Source: Psychrobacter luti
GTDB lineage: Bacteria > Pseudomonadota > Gammaproteobacteria > Pseudomonadales > Moraxellaceae
NCBI RefSeq assembly: GCF_014192115.1
Contig: NZ_JACHXL010000001.1
Location: forward strand, 310,001-374,000
Reading direction: 5' to 3'
Length of the DNA stretch: 64,000 nucleotides
In this document: positions 1 through 10,414 of the stretch, piece by piece
Position numbering within the stretch: position 1 is the stretch's first letter
Layout of the letters: the number at the start of each line of letters is the position of its first letter
The notes under the pieces: model-generated
What the model was told of the DNA's origin: nothing
What the model saw: only the letters and a program-made list of their open reading frames with translations
Databases searched by the model: none
Made by a program: the position numbers and the translations under genes

Positions 1-1
1 A

Positions 2-3000
2 AGCAATCTTGGTGTTGCTTTAGGTATTCAAGCAAAATCTGAGAATGTAGCAGCTCTTGCTATTGGGCCAGCAGCTTTAGCAAAGGGAAATACGTCACTT
101 GCTTTAGGTCGTCAATCTGCAGCGACAGCTGACTTTGCACAAGCAATTGGTAACGTAGCTTCTGCTACTGGTAAGGGTTCCTTAGCAGTGGGTCATTCTG
201 CTAGAGCAGAAGGGTACCGTTCGATTGCTATTGGCTCTGCAGATATTAATGGCGCGAGCGCTACAGGCACACAGTCTGGTGTTGTATACCAAACTAACCA
301 GCAGACTTTGTCTAAAGGTTTGGACAGCATTGCAATTGGCTCAGGCGCTATCGCAGATGCTACGTTCGGGATTGGTGCTAGTGGAACTGCTTCTACTGCA
401 ATAGGTAAAACAGCAAAGGCTCAAGGACCTAATACGCTAGCTTTGGGTGCTAACTCTGACGCGAAAAACGGTACTGCAGTCGGGTCAGGTTCTATTGTTC
501 GCAACGGTGGATTAGCAGTTGGGATGCATGCTGATGCTGGGCCAGGTTTAAGCTTCTTACCGACCAGTAACGTCGCTTTAGGTGATGACTCAAAAGTAAC
601 GGGCGGTGGATTTAACGTTGCTTTGGGTGCAATGGCTGTCGCAGGCGACAGTGATTTAAGTGCGCAGGCATTTAGACCTACAGGTAGTGCTGTTGCAGGC
701 GAGAATGCAGTTGGTGAAGTTTCGATAGGTGGTGATAGTTCCGGACAGTATATAGGTGGATCTGTATATCGTCGTATTACTAACCTTGCTGCAGGTGCTG
801 CTGACACAGACGGAGTGAACGTTAGCCAGTTAAAGACTGTAGCAGCAGCTGCAGAAGCAAGCAAAATTAAATATGTCAGTATCCACTCTACAGGTGGCAC
901 TAACGAAGACAACTTAGGTGCTAGCGGTGAGGACAGTATTGCGATTGGTAAGAATGCCTCTGCAACTGGTATGACAACAGTAGCCATAGGTTTAAACGCT
1001 GGTGTTGGTTCAACTCAGTCGGAAGGAGTCTCAGTTGGTAATCGATCTGGCCAAAACGTACTTTCTGACGGTAACACCGCCTTAGGAGTCGATGCCGGTT
1101 CAAATGTAGGCTCTACGCCAAGAGCTACATTCGATGGCAAGCCTGCATATAGCCCCTTTACAATCGTGGGGCAAAACACTGGGGTAGGTGCAGCGGCTGG
1201 TAAAAATGTCTATGGAAACTCTAACTCAGCATTGGGTGAGCGTGCAGGTCGTGAAGTTGATGGTCACGCCAATACATCTGTTGGTGCTTTCTCAGGTAAC
1301 AACGTAATTGGTAGTGCTAACGTTGCAATGGGCGCTAATGCCGGTGTCATTGTTAAGGGCGACAGAAATACGGCGATTGGTAACTTCGCTGGAGCCTACG
1401 TTGACGGTAAAGTCAACTCAGCATTTGGTAACGGTGCTGGTTCAAATATTAAAGGTGAGTATAACCTTGCTCTAGGTTCTGGTGCAGGCGCTGGCATCAC
1501 TAATGATTTGACAGTAGCCATTGGTAATAATGCCGGCAATATCCAGAACGGACAGATCGGTAAAAACAGCATATCAGTAGGTACTAACTCTTCAGCTCAA
1601 GGCCACAGCAGCATAGCACTTGGACGTGGATCTGTTTCTGCTGGCAAAAATGCCACAGGTATCGGCGTTCTAGCTAAGGCTGGTGGTGAATCGAGCGTGG
1701 CCATCGGTGACGGCGCTGAGGCAAGCGGTAAAGATAGCATCGCTATCGGTACTGGAAACAAAGTAATTGGTAATAATTCAGGCGCATTTGGTGATCCTAA
1801 TATTGTCAGTGGTACGAGTAGTTATGTAGTTGGTAATAACAATACGATTAGTAATAACAATACCTTTGTTTTAGGTAATGATGTTGTTACAACTCAAGAT
1901 AACAGTATTGTATTGGGTAACTTATCTACTGATCGTGCTGCTACGACTGAGACTGGCATTACTATTAATACAATACACTATACTTATGCAGGGCAAGGGT
2001 CTGCTGGGAAAGGTGTAGTTAGTGTTGGTAAAGTGGGCAGCGAACGTCAGATAATCAATGTAGCAGCTGGTAAAGTCAGTGCAGTCAGTACTGATGCGAT
2101 TAATGGTAGCCAGTTGCATGCCACCAATGAGTCTGTTAAAGATTTAAGCACTACGGTTATAACAAACAAAACCAAGTACTACAGTGTCAACTCAAGTGGC
2201 GGTACCAACGATGACAACCAAGGCGCCAGTGGGCAAAACGCAATGGCTATGGGACGCAACGCTGTTGCATCAGGCAGTCAAGCCATTTCGATTGGTAGTG
2301 GTGCAAGTGGTCAGGACACCACTGCTAGTGGGGAACAATCTATCGCTATTGGTGCGAACATTGTCTCATCAGGGGCGTCATCTATTGCCATTGGCGGTGA
2401 TGATTTAGACACCGCCTCTAAGACCAACTTCGATGGCAGTATATCTACAGGTGCATTGAATAGTGGTGAAGTCAATACGACTTTTAATGAATATGCTGGT
2501 CGAGACCTATTAGAGTCATGGGATGCATATGGCGGACATACTGAAGCGAGTGGAGCTGCCTCTATTGCTATGGGTGCCAAAGCGCGGTCTGCTGGTAATT
2601 TAGCAACAGCGATTGGCATACATTCGAGCGCATCTGGTATAGCTTCATCAGCATTCGGCATAGCATCATCAGCTACCGGAAAAGGTGCACTAGCATTAGG
2701 TGCAGGTGCTCAGTCTATAATAGATGATGGTGTGGCTCTAGGTTCAAGATCAGTGGCTAACGTTGCAGGTGGTGCACTAGGCTTTGCGCCAACAAATGCC
2801 AGTGTCGCAGACAAAGCTGCTATTACAGCGACTAACAGCACAAGCCTTGGTGCTGTCTCTCTTGGTAATGCTAAAGACGGCAATCGTCAGATCGTCAATC
2901 TAGCCGCTGGTATCAAAGACAGTGATGCGGTGAACGTGGCGCAACTAAAAAGTGTATCGAACACAGTTATCGCTAACAAAACCAAGTACTATAGTGTGAA

Positions 3001-6000
3001 TTCAGGTGCAGTTGGTAATGCTGACAACTTGGGTGCAACCAAACCAAACGCCATGGCTATGGGTGGCAATGCATCAGCGACTGGTGGACAAGCAATTGCC
3101 ATTGGTAGCGGAGAGAGTGGTCAAAACACCACAGCAAGTGGAGAGCAATCTATCGCCATTGGTGCAAACGTTGAATCAAGCGGCAACTCTTCCATAGCTA
3201 TCGGTGGTGATGATTTAGATGACGCCTCAAAGGTGAATGGGGTTAATGCACTATTCAACACTTATACAGGCAGCACAGACGGTCTTGTTACAGTAGGTGA
3301 TTACAGTAATCACACTGAATCTGGTGGTGCGGCCTCTGTTGCCATTGGTGTCAAAGCGCATTCTAAAGGCGATCTCTCTACCGCTGTCGGCGTCCGTTCA
3401 AGCTCATCAGGTGATGCCTCTTCTGCCTTTGGTATGGGTTCTTCAGCGAGTAAGAATGGCTCGGTAGCACTAGGTGCAGGGTCAACCACACTCACTGATG
3501 CGACTTACCAAGACAAGCTTACTATTGGTAATAAGGATTATTTATACGCTGGTGCAACGAATGATAAAGGGGCACAGGTCTCTGTTGGTTCATCCGGACG
3601 TGAGCGTCAAATTAAGCATGTCGCTAGTGGTGAGGTAAGTGCAGCTAGTACTGATGCGATTAATGGTAGCCAGTTATTTGCTACTAATGAAGCGATTGGT
3701 GATTTGGGTAGCACGGTTAGCGATGGTTTAAACTTCGCTGGTGATAGAGGAGCAGTTATCAATCGTCAGCTTGGTGATACTCTTAATATCAAGGGCGGTG
3801 CAGCCGCAACAACAACTCTAACCAATAAGAATATCGGTATACGTAACGATGGTAACAATGGTCTGATCGTAGAGCTCGCCGAAAAAGTCAATTTAGGTAC
3901 AAATGGTAGCGTTAATATAGGTAATACCCAAGTAAAAAACACTGGTATTACTATTGCGGGCTCTACTTTAAGTAACACTGTTGTTTTAAACAACAATGGG
4001 CTTAACAACGGCGGTTTTAAAGTCGTTAATATAGACAAAGGCAATGTAAACGCTACTTCAACTGATGCCATCAATGGTAGCCAGCTATTTGGTACTGCGC
4101 AATCTATTGCTGATAACTTCGGTGGTGGTTCAATAGTAAATACTGATGGTACGGTCAGTACCTCAGTCTATCAAATTAATGGTAATAACCAGACTGGCGT
4201 TGCAGGCGCTATCGAAGAGTTAGATAAAGGCTTTAACTTAGAGACTAATGGTGCCAACACTAGCACTGTGAAAGCTGGTGACACAATTGATATAGGTACT
4301 TCTACTGGCGAAACCAATATTGAAGTAGCTAAGACTGGAAATGACATCAAATTTAAACTGGCTGATAATATTGACCTCAATAGTGTCAAGACTGGTAATA
4401 GTGTACTCAACAATAACGGTCTGACTATTAATAATGGCCCGAGCTTTACCGCTACTGGCATCAATGCTGGTAATCAGCAGATCACAAAAGTATCAAGTGG
4501 TGGTAACCTTACTGATATAAATAACCAGCTAAATGCCGCAAATATCGGTGATGTGAAGAATGCCATTGGCGACGTTACTACTTTAGGCTTTGGCATCAAA
4601 GCAGCCGATAATAATACTGTCCAAAAAAATCTGGGTGAAGTAGTTCAGATTGTTGGCTCTAATAGCAACATCACAACCAAAGTTGTCAATGGTAAAGTTG
4701 CAGTTGATTTAAATAACAACCTTAATTTGGGAAATACAGGCAGTGTAACTACAGGTAATACTTTAATAGGTACGACCACTATTACTGGTTTAGGTATTGC
4801 TTTAACCTCTCCTCCTAGTCTATTTCCTTTTACCCTTCCTTCTGTAACTACTATAAATGGGAAAGGCCTTAGTATTTTGGGTGGCCCGAGTATAACGACT
4901 GCTGGTATTGATGCTGGTAACAAAAAAGTTATCAATGTTAAAGCGGGTTCAAATCCGTTAGATGCCGTTAATTATAGTCAACTAGAAACTACCAATGAGG
5001 CAGTGAACCGAGGCTTGGATTTCACTGGTGATAATACTGGCCCCACCTCTGTAATTACTCGTAAATCTGGTCAAGTATTGAAAACTACGGGTGGTAATAC
5101 TGACCTAACTAATTTATCTGATGACAATATTGGTGTTATTGCTGATAATATTACCAATACTCTAACAGTCAAATTAGCTAAAGACTTAACTGGTCTCAAT
5201 AGTGCAAGCTTTGGTAGTGACGTTATGATCTCATCCACTGGTTTAAGAGCAGGAGCTACCGTAATAAATACTGGTGGCGTCAGCTTCAGTGGTAGTACAG
5301 TAGGCTTAAGTAGCAGCGGCCTTAACAATGGTGGTAAGGTAATTACCAATGTTGCAAGAGGCGAAGAAACCACTGACGCTGTTAATGTTGGACAGTTAAA
5401 CGAAGTCAAACAAAGTGCAGCTGATGCTAACAAAGGTTGGAATGTCAGTGCCCAAGGAGCAAATACCAGTACAGTGAAACCAAGCGATACAGTCGACTTA
5501 AACAACACAGATAACAATATTACGGTCTCTAAAACAGCAGAGAGTAATAATGTTAGCTTTAATTTAAGTAAAGACATCGCGGTAGATAGCGTAAAAACTG
5601 GTAATGCTATGATGAATAGCAGTGGTCTAACTATCGCAGGTGGTCCTAAGTTCACTAAAACTAGTGTTGATGCTGGTGGGAACAAGATTACCAACGTCGC
5701 TAAGGGTGACATCGAGGTTGATAGCAATGATGCTGTCAACGGTAGCCAATTATTTGAGTTTCTCTCTCTTGTCAATACACAGACAACTGTGATTGCTGAG
5801 ATGGGGGCTGGACTCAACTTCGATGCAGATAGTGGTCCTGTTATCAACAAAAAAGCAGGTTCTGCTCCACTTACATTTAAAGGTGGCGATAATATCACCA
5901 CGACAACGGAAGGCAGTAGCATCAAGTTTGACTTGAACGGTAATATCAACGTAGAGAGCGTGACGACTGGCAATACGACGGTTAATAATAGTGGTGTTAC

Positions 6001-6463
6001 TATTATTAACGGCCCAAGTATGACAGCCGCTGGTATCTATGCAGGCAATGCCGAAACGGCTCCTAGCATGACGGCTGCCGGTATCAATGCCGCTGGTACT
6101 AAGGTGACGAATGTTGCAGATGGCATGGCGCCTAGAGACGCTGTGAACTTCGGGCAATTAGACGCTGTTAGCAGAGGTTTGGGTAACAGCATTAATGAGC
6201 TTGGCTATAAAATTGGCGAAGTCGAAGATGACGCCAACGCAGGTATCTCAGCAGCGATGGCCATGTCTTCATTGCCACAAGCGTTCATCAGCGGTAAACC
6301 CATGATAGGGGGCGGTATCGCGACGTACAATGGTGAAAGTGCCGTCGCGATTGGCTTCTCTAAAATGTCTAATGATGGACGTTGGGTGATGAAGCTAAAT
6401 GGTACAGCGGACACCCAAGGAAACGTAGGTGCTGCAATCGGCGCAGGTTTCCACTTTGACTAG
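2..6463 (+). CDS. Trimeric autotransporter adhesin (YadA/Hag-like), 5' truncated by window
   Basis: Outer-membrane adhesin of the type Vc secretion family, which trimerises to form a surface stalk and heads. The frame is open from the first codon in the window, so the start, signal peptide and part of the head lie upstream; about 2,150 residues are visible. The head holds many YadA-type repeats ending in AIG, ALG or SVG. At least nine neck motifs follow the pattern NxAxG...DAVNxxQL or DAINGSQL (near 772, 2047, 2884, 3604, 4018, 4924, 5336, 5683 and 6100). Between them are stalk domains with GLNFAGD- or GWNVSAQG-like starts. The last ~70 residues (from 6239) match the YadA membrane anchor and end in GAGFHFD with a terminal aromatic-acid pair. 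It resembles Moraxella Hag/MID in build. Long antisense frames here are by-products of the repeat composition. Confidence 0.95.
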   Translation, partial: SNLGVALGIQAKSENVAALAIGPAALAKGNTSLALGRQSAATADFAQAIGNVASATGKGSLAVGHSARAEGYRSIAIGSADINGASATGTQSGVVYQTNQQTLSKGLDSIAIGSGAIADATFGIGASGTASTAIGKTAKAQGPNTLALGANSDAKNGTAVGSGSIVRNGGLAVGMHADAGPGLSFLPTSNVALGDDSKVTGGGFNVALGAMAVAGDSDLSAQAFRPTGSAVAGENAVGEVSIGGDSSGQYIGGSVYRRITNLAAGAADTDGVNVSQLKTVAAAAEASKIKYVSIHSTGGTNEDNLGASGEDSIAIGKNASATGMTTVAIGLNAGVGSTQSEGVSVGNRSGQNVLSDGNTALGVDAGSNVGSTPRATFDGKPAYSPFTIVGQNTGVGAAAGKNVYGNSNSALGERAGREVDGHANTSVGAFSGNNVIGSANVAMGANAGVIVKGDRNTAIGNFAGAYVDGKVNSAFGNGAGSNIKGEYNLALGSGAGAGITNDLTVAIGNNAGNIQNGQIGKNSISVGTNSSAQGHSSIALGRGSVSAGKNATGIGVLAKAGGESSVAIGDGAEASGKDSIAIGTGNKVIGNNSGAFGDPNIVSGTSSYVVGNNNTISNNNTFVLGNDVVTTQDNSIVLGNLSTDRAATTETGITINTIHYTYAGQGSAGKGVVSVGKVGSERQIINVAAGKVSAVSTDAINGSQLHATNESVKDLSTTVITNKTKYYSVNSSGGTNDDNQGASGQNAMAMGRNAVASGSQAISIGSGASGQDTTASGEQSIAIGANIVSSGASSIAIGGDDLDTASKTNFDGSISTGALNSGEVNTTFNEYAGRDLLESWDAYGGHTEASGAASIAMGAKARSAGNLATAIGIHSSASGIASSAFGIASSATGKGALALGAGAQSIIDDGVALGSRSVANVAGGALGFAPTNASVADKAAITATNSTSLGAVSLGNAKDGNRQIVNLAAGIKDSDAVNVAQLKSVSNTVIANKTKYYSVNSGAVGNADNLGATKPNAMAMGGNASATGGQAIAIGSGESGQNTTASGEQSIAIGANVESSGNSSIAIGGDDLDDASKVNGVNALFNTYTGSTDGLVTVGDYSNHTESGGAASVAIGVKAHSKGDLSTAVGVRSSSSGDASSAFGMGSSASKNGSVALGAGSTTLTDATYQDKLTIGNKDYLYAGATNDKGAQVSVGSSGRERQIKHVASGEVSAASTDAINGSQLFATNEAIGDLGSTVSDGLNFAGDRGAVINRQLGDTLNIKGGAAATTTLTNKNIGIRNDGNNGLIVELAEKVNLGTNGSVNIGNTQVKNTGITIAGSTLSNTVVLNNNGLNNGGFKVVNIDKGNVNATSTDAINGSQLFGTAQSIADNFGGGSIVNTDGTVSTSVYQINGNNQTGVAGAIEELDKGFNLETNGANTSTVKAGDTIDIGTSTGETNIEVAKTGNDIKFKLADNIDLNSVKTGNSVLNNNGLTINNGPSFTATGINAGNQQITKVSSGGNLTDINNQLNAANIGDVKNAIGDVTTLGFGIKAADNNTVQKNLGEVVQIVGSNSNITTKVVNGKVAVDLNNNLNLGNTGSVTTGNTLIGTTTITGLGIALTSPPSLFPFTLPSVTTINGKGLSILGGPSITTAGIDAGNKKVINVKAGSNPLDAVNYSQLETTNEAVNRGLDFTGDNTGPTSVITRKSGQVLKTTGGNTDLTNLSDDNIGVIADNITNTLTVKLAKDLTGLNSASFGSDVMISSTGLRAGATVINTGGVSFSGSTVGLSSSGLNNGGKVITNVARGEETTDAVNVGQLNEVKQSAADANKGWNVSAQGANTSTVKPSDTVDLNNTDNNITVSKTAESNNVSFNLSKDIAVDSVKTGNAMMNSSGLTIAGGPKFTKTSVDAGGNKITNVAKGDIEVDSNDAVNGSQLFEFLSLVNTQTTVIAEMGAGLNFDADSGPVINKKAGSAPLTFKGGDNITTTTEGSSIKFDLNGNINVESVTTGNTTVNNSGVTIINGPSMTAAGIYAGNAETAPSMTAAGINAAGTKVTNVADGMAPRDAVNFGQLDAVSRGLGNSINELGYKIGEVEDDANAGISAAMAMSSLPQAFISGKPMIGGGIATYNGESAVAIGFSKMSNDGRWVMKLNGTADTQGNVGAAIGAGFHFD
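1190..1525 (+). repeat. Seven 48-bp (16-residue) head repeats in the adhesin
   Basis: Seven consecutive units of exactly 16 residues, from AAAGKNVYGNSNSALG to SGAGAGITNDLTVAIG, follow the pattern xxAGxxVxGxxNxAxG. The register has no gaps over 336 bp. Looser units flank it. They differ from the 14-15-residue AIG-type units elsewhere in the head, so the head is built from two repeat types. Confidence 0.85.
2156..3260 (+). repeat. Large tandem duplication inside the adhesin gene (period ~810 bp)
   Basis: A block that begins NKTKYYSVNS and runs through QSIAIGAN and SSIAIGGDDLD starts near 2156 and again near 2966. The copies are still close in protein sequence but differ at many bases, so this is an old or actively diversifying duplication. 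A weaker third relative (KIKYVSIHSTGGTNEDN) lies near 870. Confidence 0.7.
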
Positions 6464-6528
6464 TTGGCTATTCAGATAGTTAAGCTGAACCAAGCTGAAT
6501 AGTCATTGAATCGCTAGGTAAAGTAAAA

Positions 6529-6560
6529 AAAAGCAAGGCATCAGATGCCTTGCTTTTTTA
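6529..6560. terminator. Bidirectional rho-independent terminator
   Basis: The perfect 10-bp stem AAGCAAGGCA/TGCCTTGCTT (6531-6540 and 6546-6555) has a 5-nt loop. A-rich sequence lies before it and a T run after it. It sits between the convergent adhesin and UspA genes and can serve both. Confidence 0.85.
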
Positions 6561-6683
6561 TGGATGTAAGTTATCTAATACAATATAGGGTGCTAATAAA
6601 ATACAAGATGTTAAATTAACTCAATAAAAATTAACGTTGTGATATTAAAGTTTAATGATATTAAAGTCTATATTATCAACTAT

Positions 6684-7547
6684 TTAACGTACTAAAATAA
6701 CAGGCGATAGGGTGCTGGCGATAATCTCTGTCGTGGTACTACCCAAAAATAAATGCTGGAGCTTGGAGCGTCCATAAGCCCCAACCACGATGATATCAAT
6801 ATTATTTTCAAGCTGAAAACTAAGTAGGCCATTAACCGCATCAAGCTGTGGTAGGTGATGGGACTCTACGCTAAAACTTGCTGTCCTTAGTCGGGTTATA
6901 GCCTCTATAAGGCTTTTTTTAGACGCTTCATTATCATGACCAATCATCACGATATGACCTTGCAAGCCTTGTAAAAGGTTACTCTCTGCAAGCATCCGTA
7001 TGGCTTTAATAGCCGTTTTACTGCCATCAAACGCCACCATATATGATTGAGGTTCTTTAAATTTCTCTGAGCAAATCAACACAGGTACGTTTGAGGCGCG
7101 GGCAACCGTTTCGATTTGGCTACCGATATTGATGCGGCTGTTCTTATGGTCTTCACCGCGGCGACCCATGACGATGGCACGGTTTTTTGCTTGAAAATGC
7201 TCAATCGCTGGCAGCAGCTTACCGCGGCGTTGATAGATACAAACGGTCACACCTGCAAAGTTACTTTGGATATGGCTTTTTGCATCTTGTACCAACGCAT
7301 TACTGTAGCTGTTTACGACCTTTGCCCTTTGTTCATCGAGTTTCGATAACTCATCGAGCAAAGATTGGCGGCTATTTATACCAATGGCCCCTGATAAGTC
7401 GCGTCTAACCGATGCTGCTACATCGCTGACGTGCAACAATCCTACCGCTAAGTTGAGCTTTTTTGCATACCACGCCGCATAATCGCACACTGATCCAGTC
7501 ACTGCTGAGCCATCGATACAAGCCAAAACGTGCTCTTCCGTTATCAT
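6684..7547 (-). CDS. Universal stress protein, tandem UspA domains
   Basis: Cytoplasmic stress protein of 287 residues with two fused Usp domains (about 1-155 and 160-287). The C-terminal domain has the ATP-binding pattern G-2x-G-9x-GS in GAYGRSKLQHLFLGS. The first domain has a similar GRRG...IGS stretch with one extra residue. Tandem Usp proteins usually bind ATP and help survival under starvation or redox stress; the specific role here is unknown. It converges with the adhesin gene and shares its terminator. The upstream side is a long AT-rich gap, so it is probably transcribed alone. Confidence 0.9.
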   Translation of the reverse strand: MITEEHVLACIDGSAVTGSVCDYAAWYAKKLNLAVGLLHVSDVAASVRRDLSGAIGINSRQSLLDELSKLDEQRAKVVNSYSNALVQDAKSHIQSNFAGVTVCIYQRRGKLLPAIEHFQAKNRAIVMGRRGEDHKNSRINIGSQIETVARASNVPVLICSEKFKEPQSYMVAFDGSKTAIKAIRMLAESNLLQGLQGHIVMIGHDNEASKKSLIEAITRLRTASFSVESHHLPQLDAVNGLLSFQLENNIDIIVVGAYGRSKLQHLFLGSTTTEIIASTLSPVILVR

Positions 7548-8670
7548 AATCTGTCCTTAGATTTGCATCTATACTTTGAGAAACAGGTTTATTGATAGAA
7601 TGCTTTTTTAAGATATGGTAAGCATCTACTTTTCAATTAAATCACCAATCATTCACCTTTGGCTACCATCTTACCTCAAATCGTATCATTGCAGAATCAT
7701 AGAAAATATCTTAAATGGTACTGTGCAGCCATAGATTTTCAGCTTACCGTGTACTTTGTATTCTAAGCGTATAGAGGAAATCATTTCAGCTGCAAAGTAC
7801 ATGCTCAAGGCGTAGTATATATATCGTAGAGACTTCTTATCAACGTTCAATTAAAGGTATAGATTGTAAATGATAAAAAATTTAAAGCTAAATAAAAAAT
7901 TTAAAGATAGAACAATATTCCATTATGTGTCATTTGTTAAATAACAATAAATTTTAGTATCTAATCAATAAAAGGCTGTTTTAGTAGTTTCGAATATTCA
8001 TTTATTATTAATTAAAAACGCGATATCTATAATTTTTTCAATGGCTTTTTTATTTAAAAACAGTATGTAATGAGATTAAAGGTATTCATTACTGATAATA
8101 AACAGTTATATGGTTCTTTGAAAATGAGTCTGTTTTTATGCGCTCTGTCATTTTTTTAAAGATATAGCTATATGATAAATTATTTTTATTCGTTAAATGT
8201 TTTAGTTTGCTATAAAAATTAGCTTTATCAATCAGGTTATCATCGGATATCTTGCCATACAGAGTTATTAATAAAGCTAAAATCAAGTCTAATTTTTGCA
8301 TGACAAAACTTGTTTGCATTGCAATTTCAACGATAAATAAATAAGACGTTTTAACATGAAGTAGTTATTTGATTTCATTATCAACAATAAGGAACAAAAA
8401 ATAAGCAGCTTCTATGATAAAAAATTAATGCTTTATTCAAAGTCATTAAAAAAGATAAATACGAATGATTATTTTAATAGTGAACGATTGTCAATTAATA
8501 TGGGAAAATTTTTAAGTGATAATATTAAAACCTTAGACAATCAACTTGTTTTTTATCCTAAAGTTGTTAATATGCTCTATTGTATTTTATCGTTAGTTCG
8601 GTATCAAACGTCTCATTATTTATTATTCTGAGGGTTTGGTGTTAATAGGGAAGTTACTAGGAAAAAAGGT
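7548..8670. other. AT-rich 1.1-kb gap without a convincing gene
   Basis: This stretch is visibly richer in A and T than its neighbours, with many poly-A and poly-T runs. Two short open frames occur, 8089-8319 on the minus strand (76 codons) and 8428-8631 on the plus strand (67 codons). Neither has a clear ribosome-binding site, and their composition (Lys, Asn, Ile, Leu, Tyr) is what AT-rich random sequence gives. It could be a decayed gene, a region bound by a nucleoid silencer, or the long control region of the CoA-transferase gene. Confidence 0.5.
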
Positions 8671-10218
8671 ATGAGTGCAATTAATCACGAAGAGCGCGTC
8701 CGTCATGAAGGTTTACGTGAAAAAATCATGACTGCGGAGCAAGCAGCGACATTTATCTCACATGACATGAATGTTGGAATGAGTGGTTTTACGGGAGCAG
8801 GCTATCCAAAAGCCATCCCAGCTGCATTAGCAGAGCGTATGAAAGCTGCTCAAGCCCGCGGTGAAGAATTCAAAATCGGTTTATTAACCGGCGCATCAAC
8901 TGCTGCAGAATGTGATGGTGTATTGGCTGAAGCCAATGGTATCAAAATGCGCACGCCTTATCAGTCAGAAGCTGCCCTCCGTAAGCAAATTAACGCCGGC
9001 GAAACTCATTATTTTGATATGCACTTATCGCATGTCGCTCAGCAAAGTACCTTTGGTTTCTACGGTGACATGCATGTGGCAGTGGTTGAAGTGGCCGGTA
9101 TTTTGCCGGACGGTCGCCTTATTCCTTCTACCTCTATCGGTACCAATAATGCATGGTTGAATAATGCTGACAAGATTATTCTTGAAGTAAACAGCCGCCA
9201 AAGCCTGTTATTAGAAGGCATGCATGATATATTCGATGATATTGGTGTACCGCCATATCGTAAGCCAATTCCAATCACCACGCCAGGTGAGCGTGTTGGC
9301 TCGCCTTACCTGACCTGTGATTTGGATAAAGTCGTTGCCGTGGTCTTAACAGATTCACCGGACCGTAATAGCAAATTTGCTGATCCTGATGAATGCTCGA
9401 ATAAAATAGCCAGCTATATTATTGACTTTTTCCATGAAGAAGTGAAAAAAGGTCGCATGCCAGCCAACTTATTGCCTATCCAATCAGGTGTGGGTAACGT
9501 TGCTAATGCGGTATTGGCAGGATTGCAAGCCAGTCCGTTTGAGAATTTAACTGGCTATACCGAAGTATTGCAAGACGGTATGTTAGATTTGATTATGTCA
9601 GGCAAAATGACCCAAGCTTCTGCAACCGCCATGTCGTTAAGCCCAGATGCATTAGACCGTTTTAACGCCAATATCGAAGAATTGCGCAAACGCATTATCC
9701 TGCGCCCACAAGAAATCACTAACCATCCTGAAGTCTCGCGTCGTCTCGGCGTGTTGGCTATCAATGCGATGATTGAATGTGACCTTTATGGTAACGTCAA
9801 CTCAACCCACGTCATGGGCACCAACATGATGAATGGTTTGGGCGGCTCTGGCGATTTTGCTCGTAACGCCTTTACCTCTATGTTTGTGAGTCCATCGGTT
9901 GCCAAAGGTGGCGCTATTTCGTGCATCACGCCTATGGTGTCACACGTTGACCATACCGAACATGATGTGATGGTAATCGTCACTGAGCAAGGTTTGGCTG
10001 ATTTGCGTGGTTTATCACCGCGTCAACGCGCGCAAAAAATCATTGATAACTGTGCGCATCCAGACTATCGTCCTATGCTGCAAGATTACTATGATCGCGC
10101 TGCACAGACCGCTGGTATGCAAACGCCTCATATTCTGAGTGAAGCATTGTCTTGGCATCAACGTTATGTTGAAACCGGCGATATGCGCGTCAAAAAAGGT
10201 TTGGCTTTGGCGGTTTAA
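8671..10218 (+). CDS. Acetyl-CoA hydrolase/transferase family protein (succinyl-CoA:acetate CoA-transferase type)
   Basis: Cytoplasmic class I CoA-transferase of 515 residues, the usual length for the AarC/ScpC/Cat1 group, which moves CoA between succinyl- or acetyl-CoA and a carboxylate. The N-terminal half has a SGFTGAGYPKAIP segment. The stretch SGVGNVANAVLAGL leads to TEV with a glutamate at residue 298, which by family comparison should be the catalytic residue that carries the acyl/CoA adduct. A glycine-rich loop NGLGGSGDFARN lies near residue 386. The start is supported by a purine-rich site (GGAAAAAAGG) just upstream. It is likely monocistronic, with a terminator at 10288. Whether it acts as an acetate-detoxifying transferase, a propionate pathway enzyme or a hydrolase cannot be told from sequence alone. 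Confidence 0.88.
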   Translation: MSAINHEERVRHEGLREKIMTAEQAATFISHDMNVGMSGFTGAGYPKAIPAALAERMKAAQARGEEFKIGLLTGASTAAECDGVLAEANGIKMRTPYQSEAALRKQINAGETHYFDMHLSHVAQQSTFGFYGDMHVAVVEVAGILPDGRLIPSTSIGTNNAWLNNADKIILEVNSRQSLLLEGMHDIFDDIGVPPYRKPIPITTPGERVGSPYLTCDLDKVVAVVLTDSPDRNSKFADPDECSNKIASYIIDFFHEEVKKGRMPANLLPIQSGVGNVANAVLAGLQASPFENLTGYTEVLQDGMLDLIMSGKMTQASATAMSLSPDALDRFNANIEELRKRIILRPQEITNHPEVSRRLGVLAINAMIECDLYGNVNSTHVMGTNMMNGLGGSGDFARNAFTSMFVSPSVAKGGAISCITPMVSHVDHTEHDVMVIVTEQGLADLRGLSPRQRAQKIIDNCAHPDYRPMLQDYYDRAAQTAGMQTPHILSEALSWHQRYVETGDMRVKKGLALAV

Positions 10219-10287
10219 ACGCTTAATTAAATGCCTAATTAGAGGTTTAACGCCAGAATCAGCGACAGAGCTGATGACACCATTAAA

Positions 10288-10324
10288 AACACCGCTTGTC
10301 TATTCAGATAAGCGATGTTTTTTT
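10288..10324 (+). terminator. Rho-independent terminator after the CoA-transferase gene
   Basis: A 14-bp stem (AACACCGCTTGTCT with AGATAAGCGATGTT, two G-U pairs) has a 4-nt loop and runs straight into an 8-base T tract. Confidence 0.85.
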
Positions 10325-10414
10325 ATGCTTTTATAATATCTAAATAGAAATTTAAAGCAAAAGTCAAAATGATAGCTTTAACAACCTCACTTGAGAGGAA
10401 TGGATTTTAAGTGC

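Noticed and set aside
5071..5973. 300-codon open frame antisense to the adhesin, and similar long antisense frames at 421-987 and 5750-6157
   Set aside because: They mirror the low-complexity repeat codons of the adhesin, have no ribosome-binding site and no recognisable protein features.
8428..8631. 67-codon open frame before the CoA-transferase gene
   Set aside because: AT-driven composition and no ribosome-binding site; kept only as part of the gap description.
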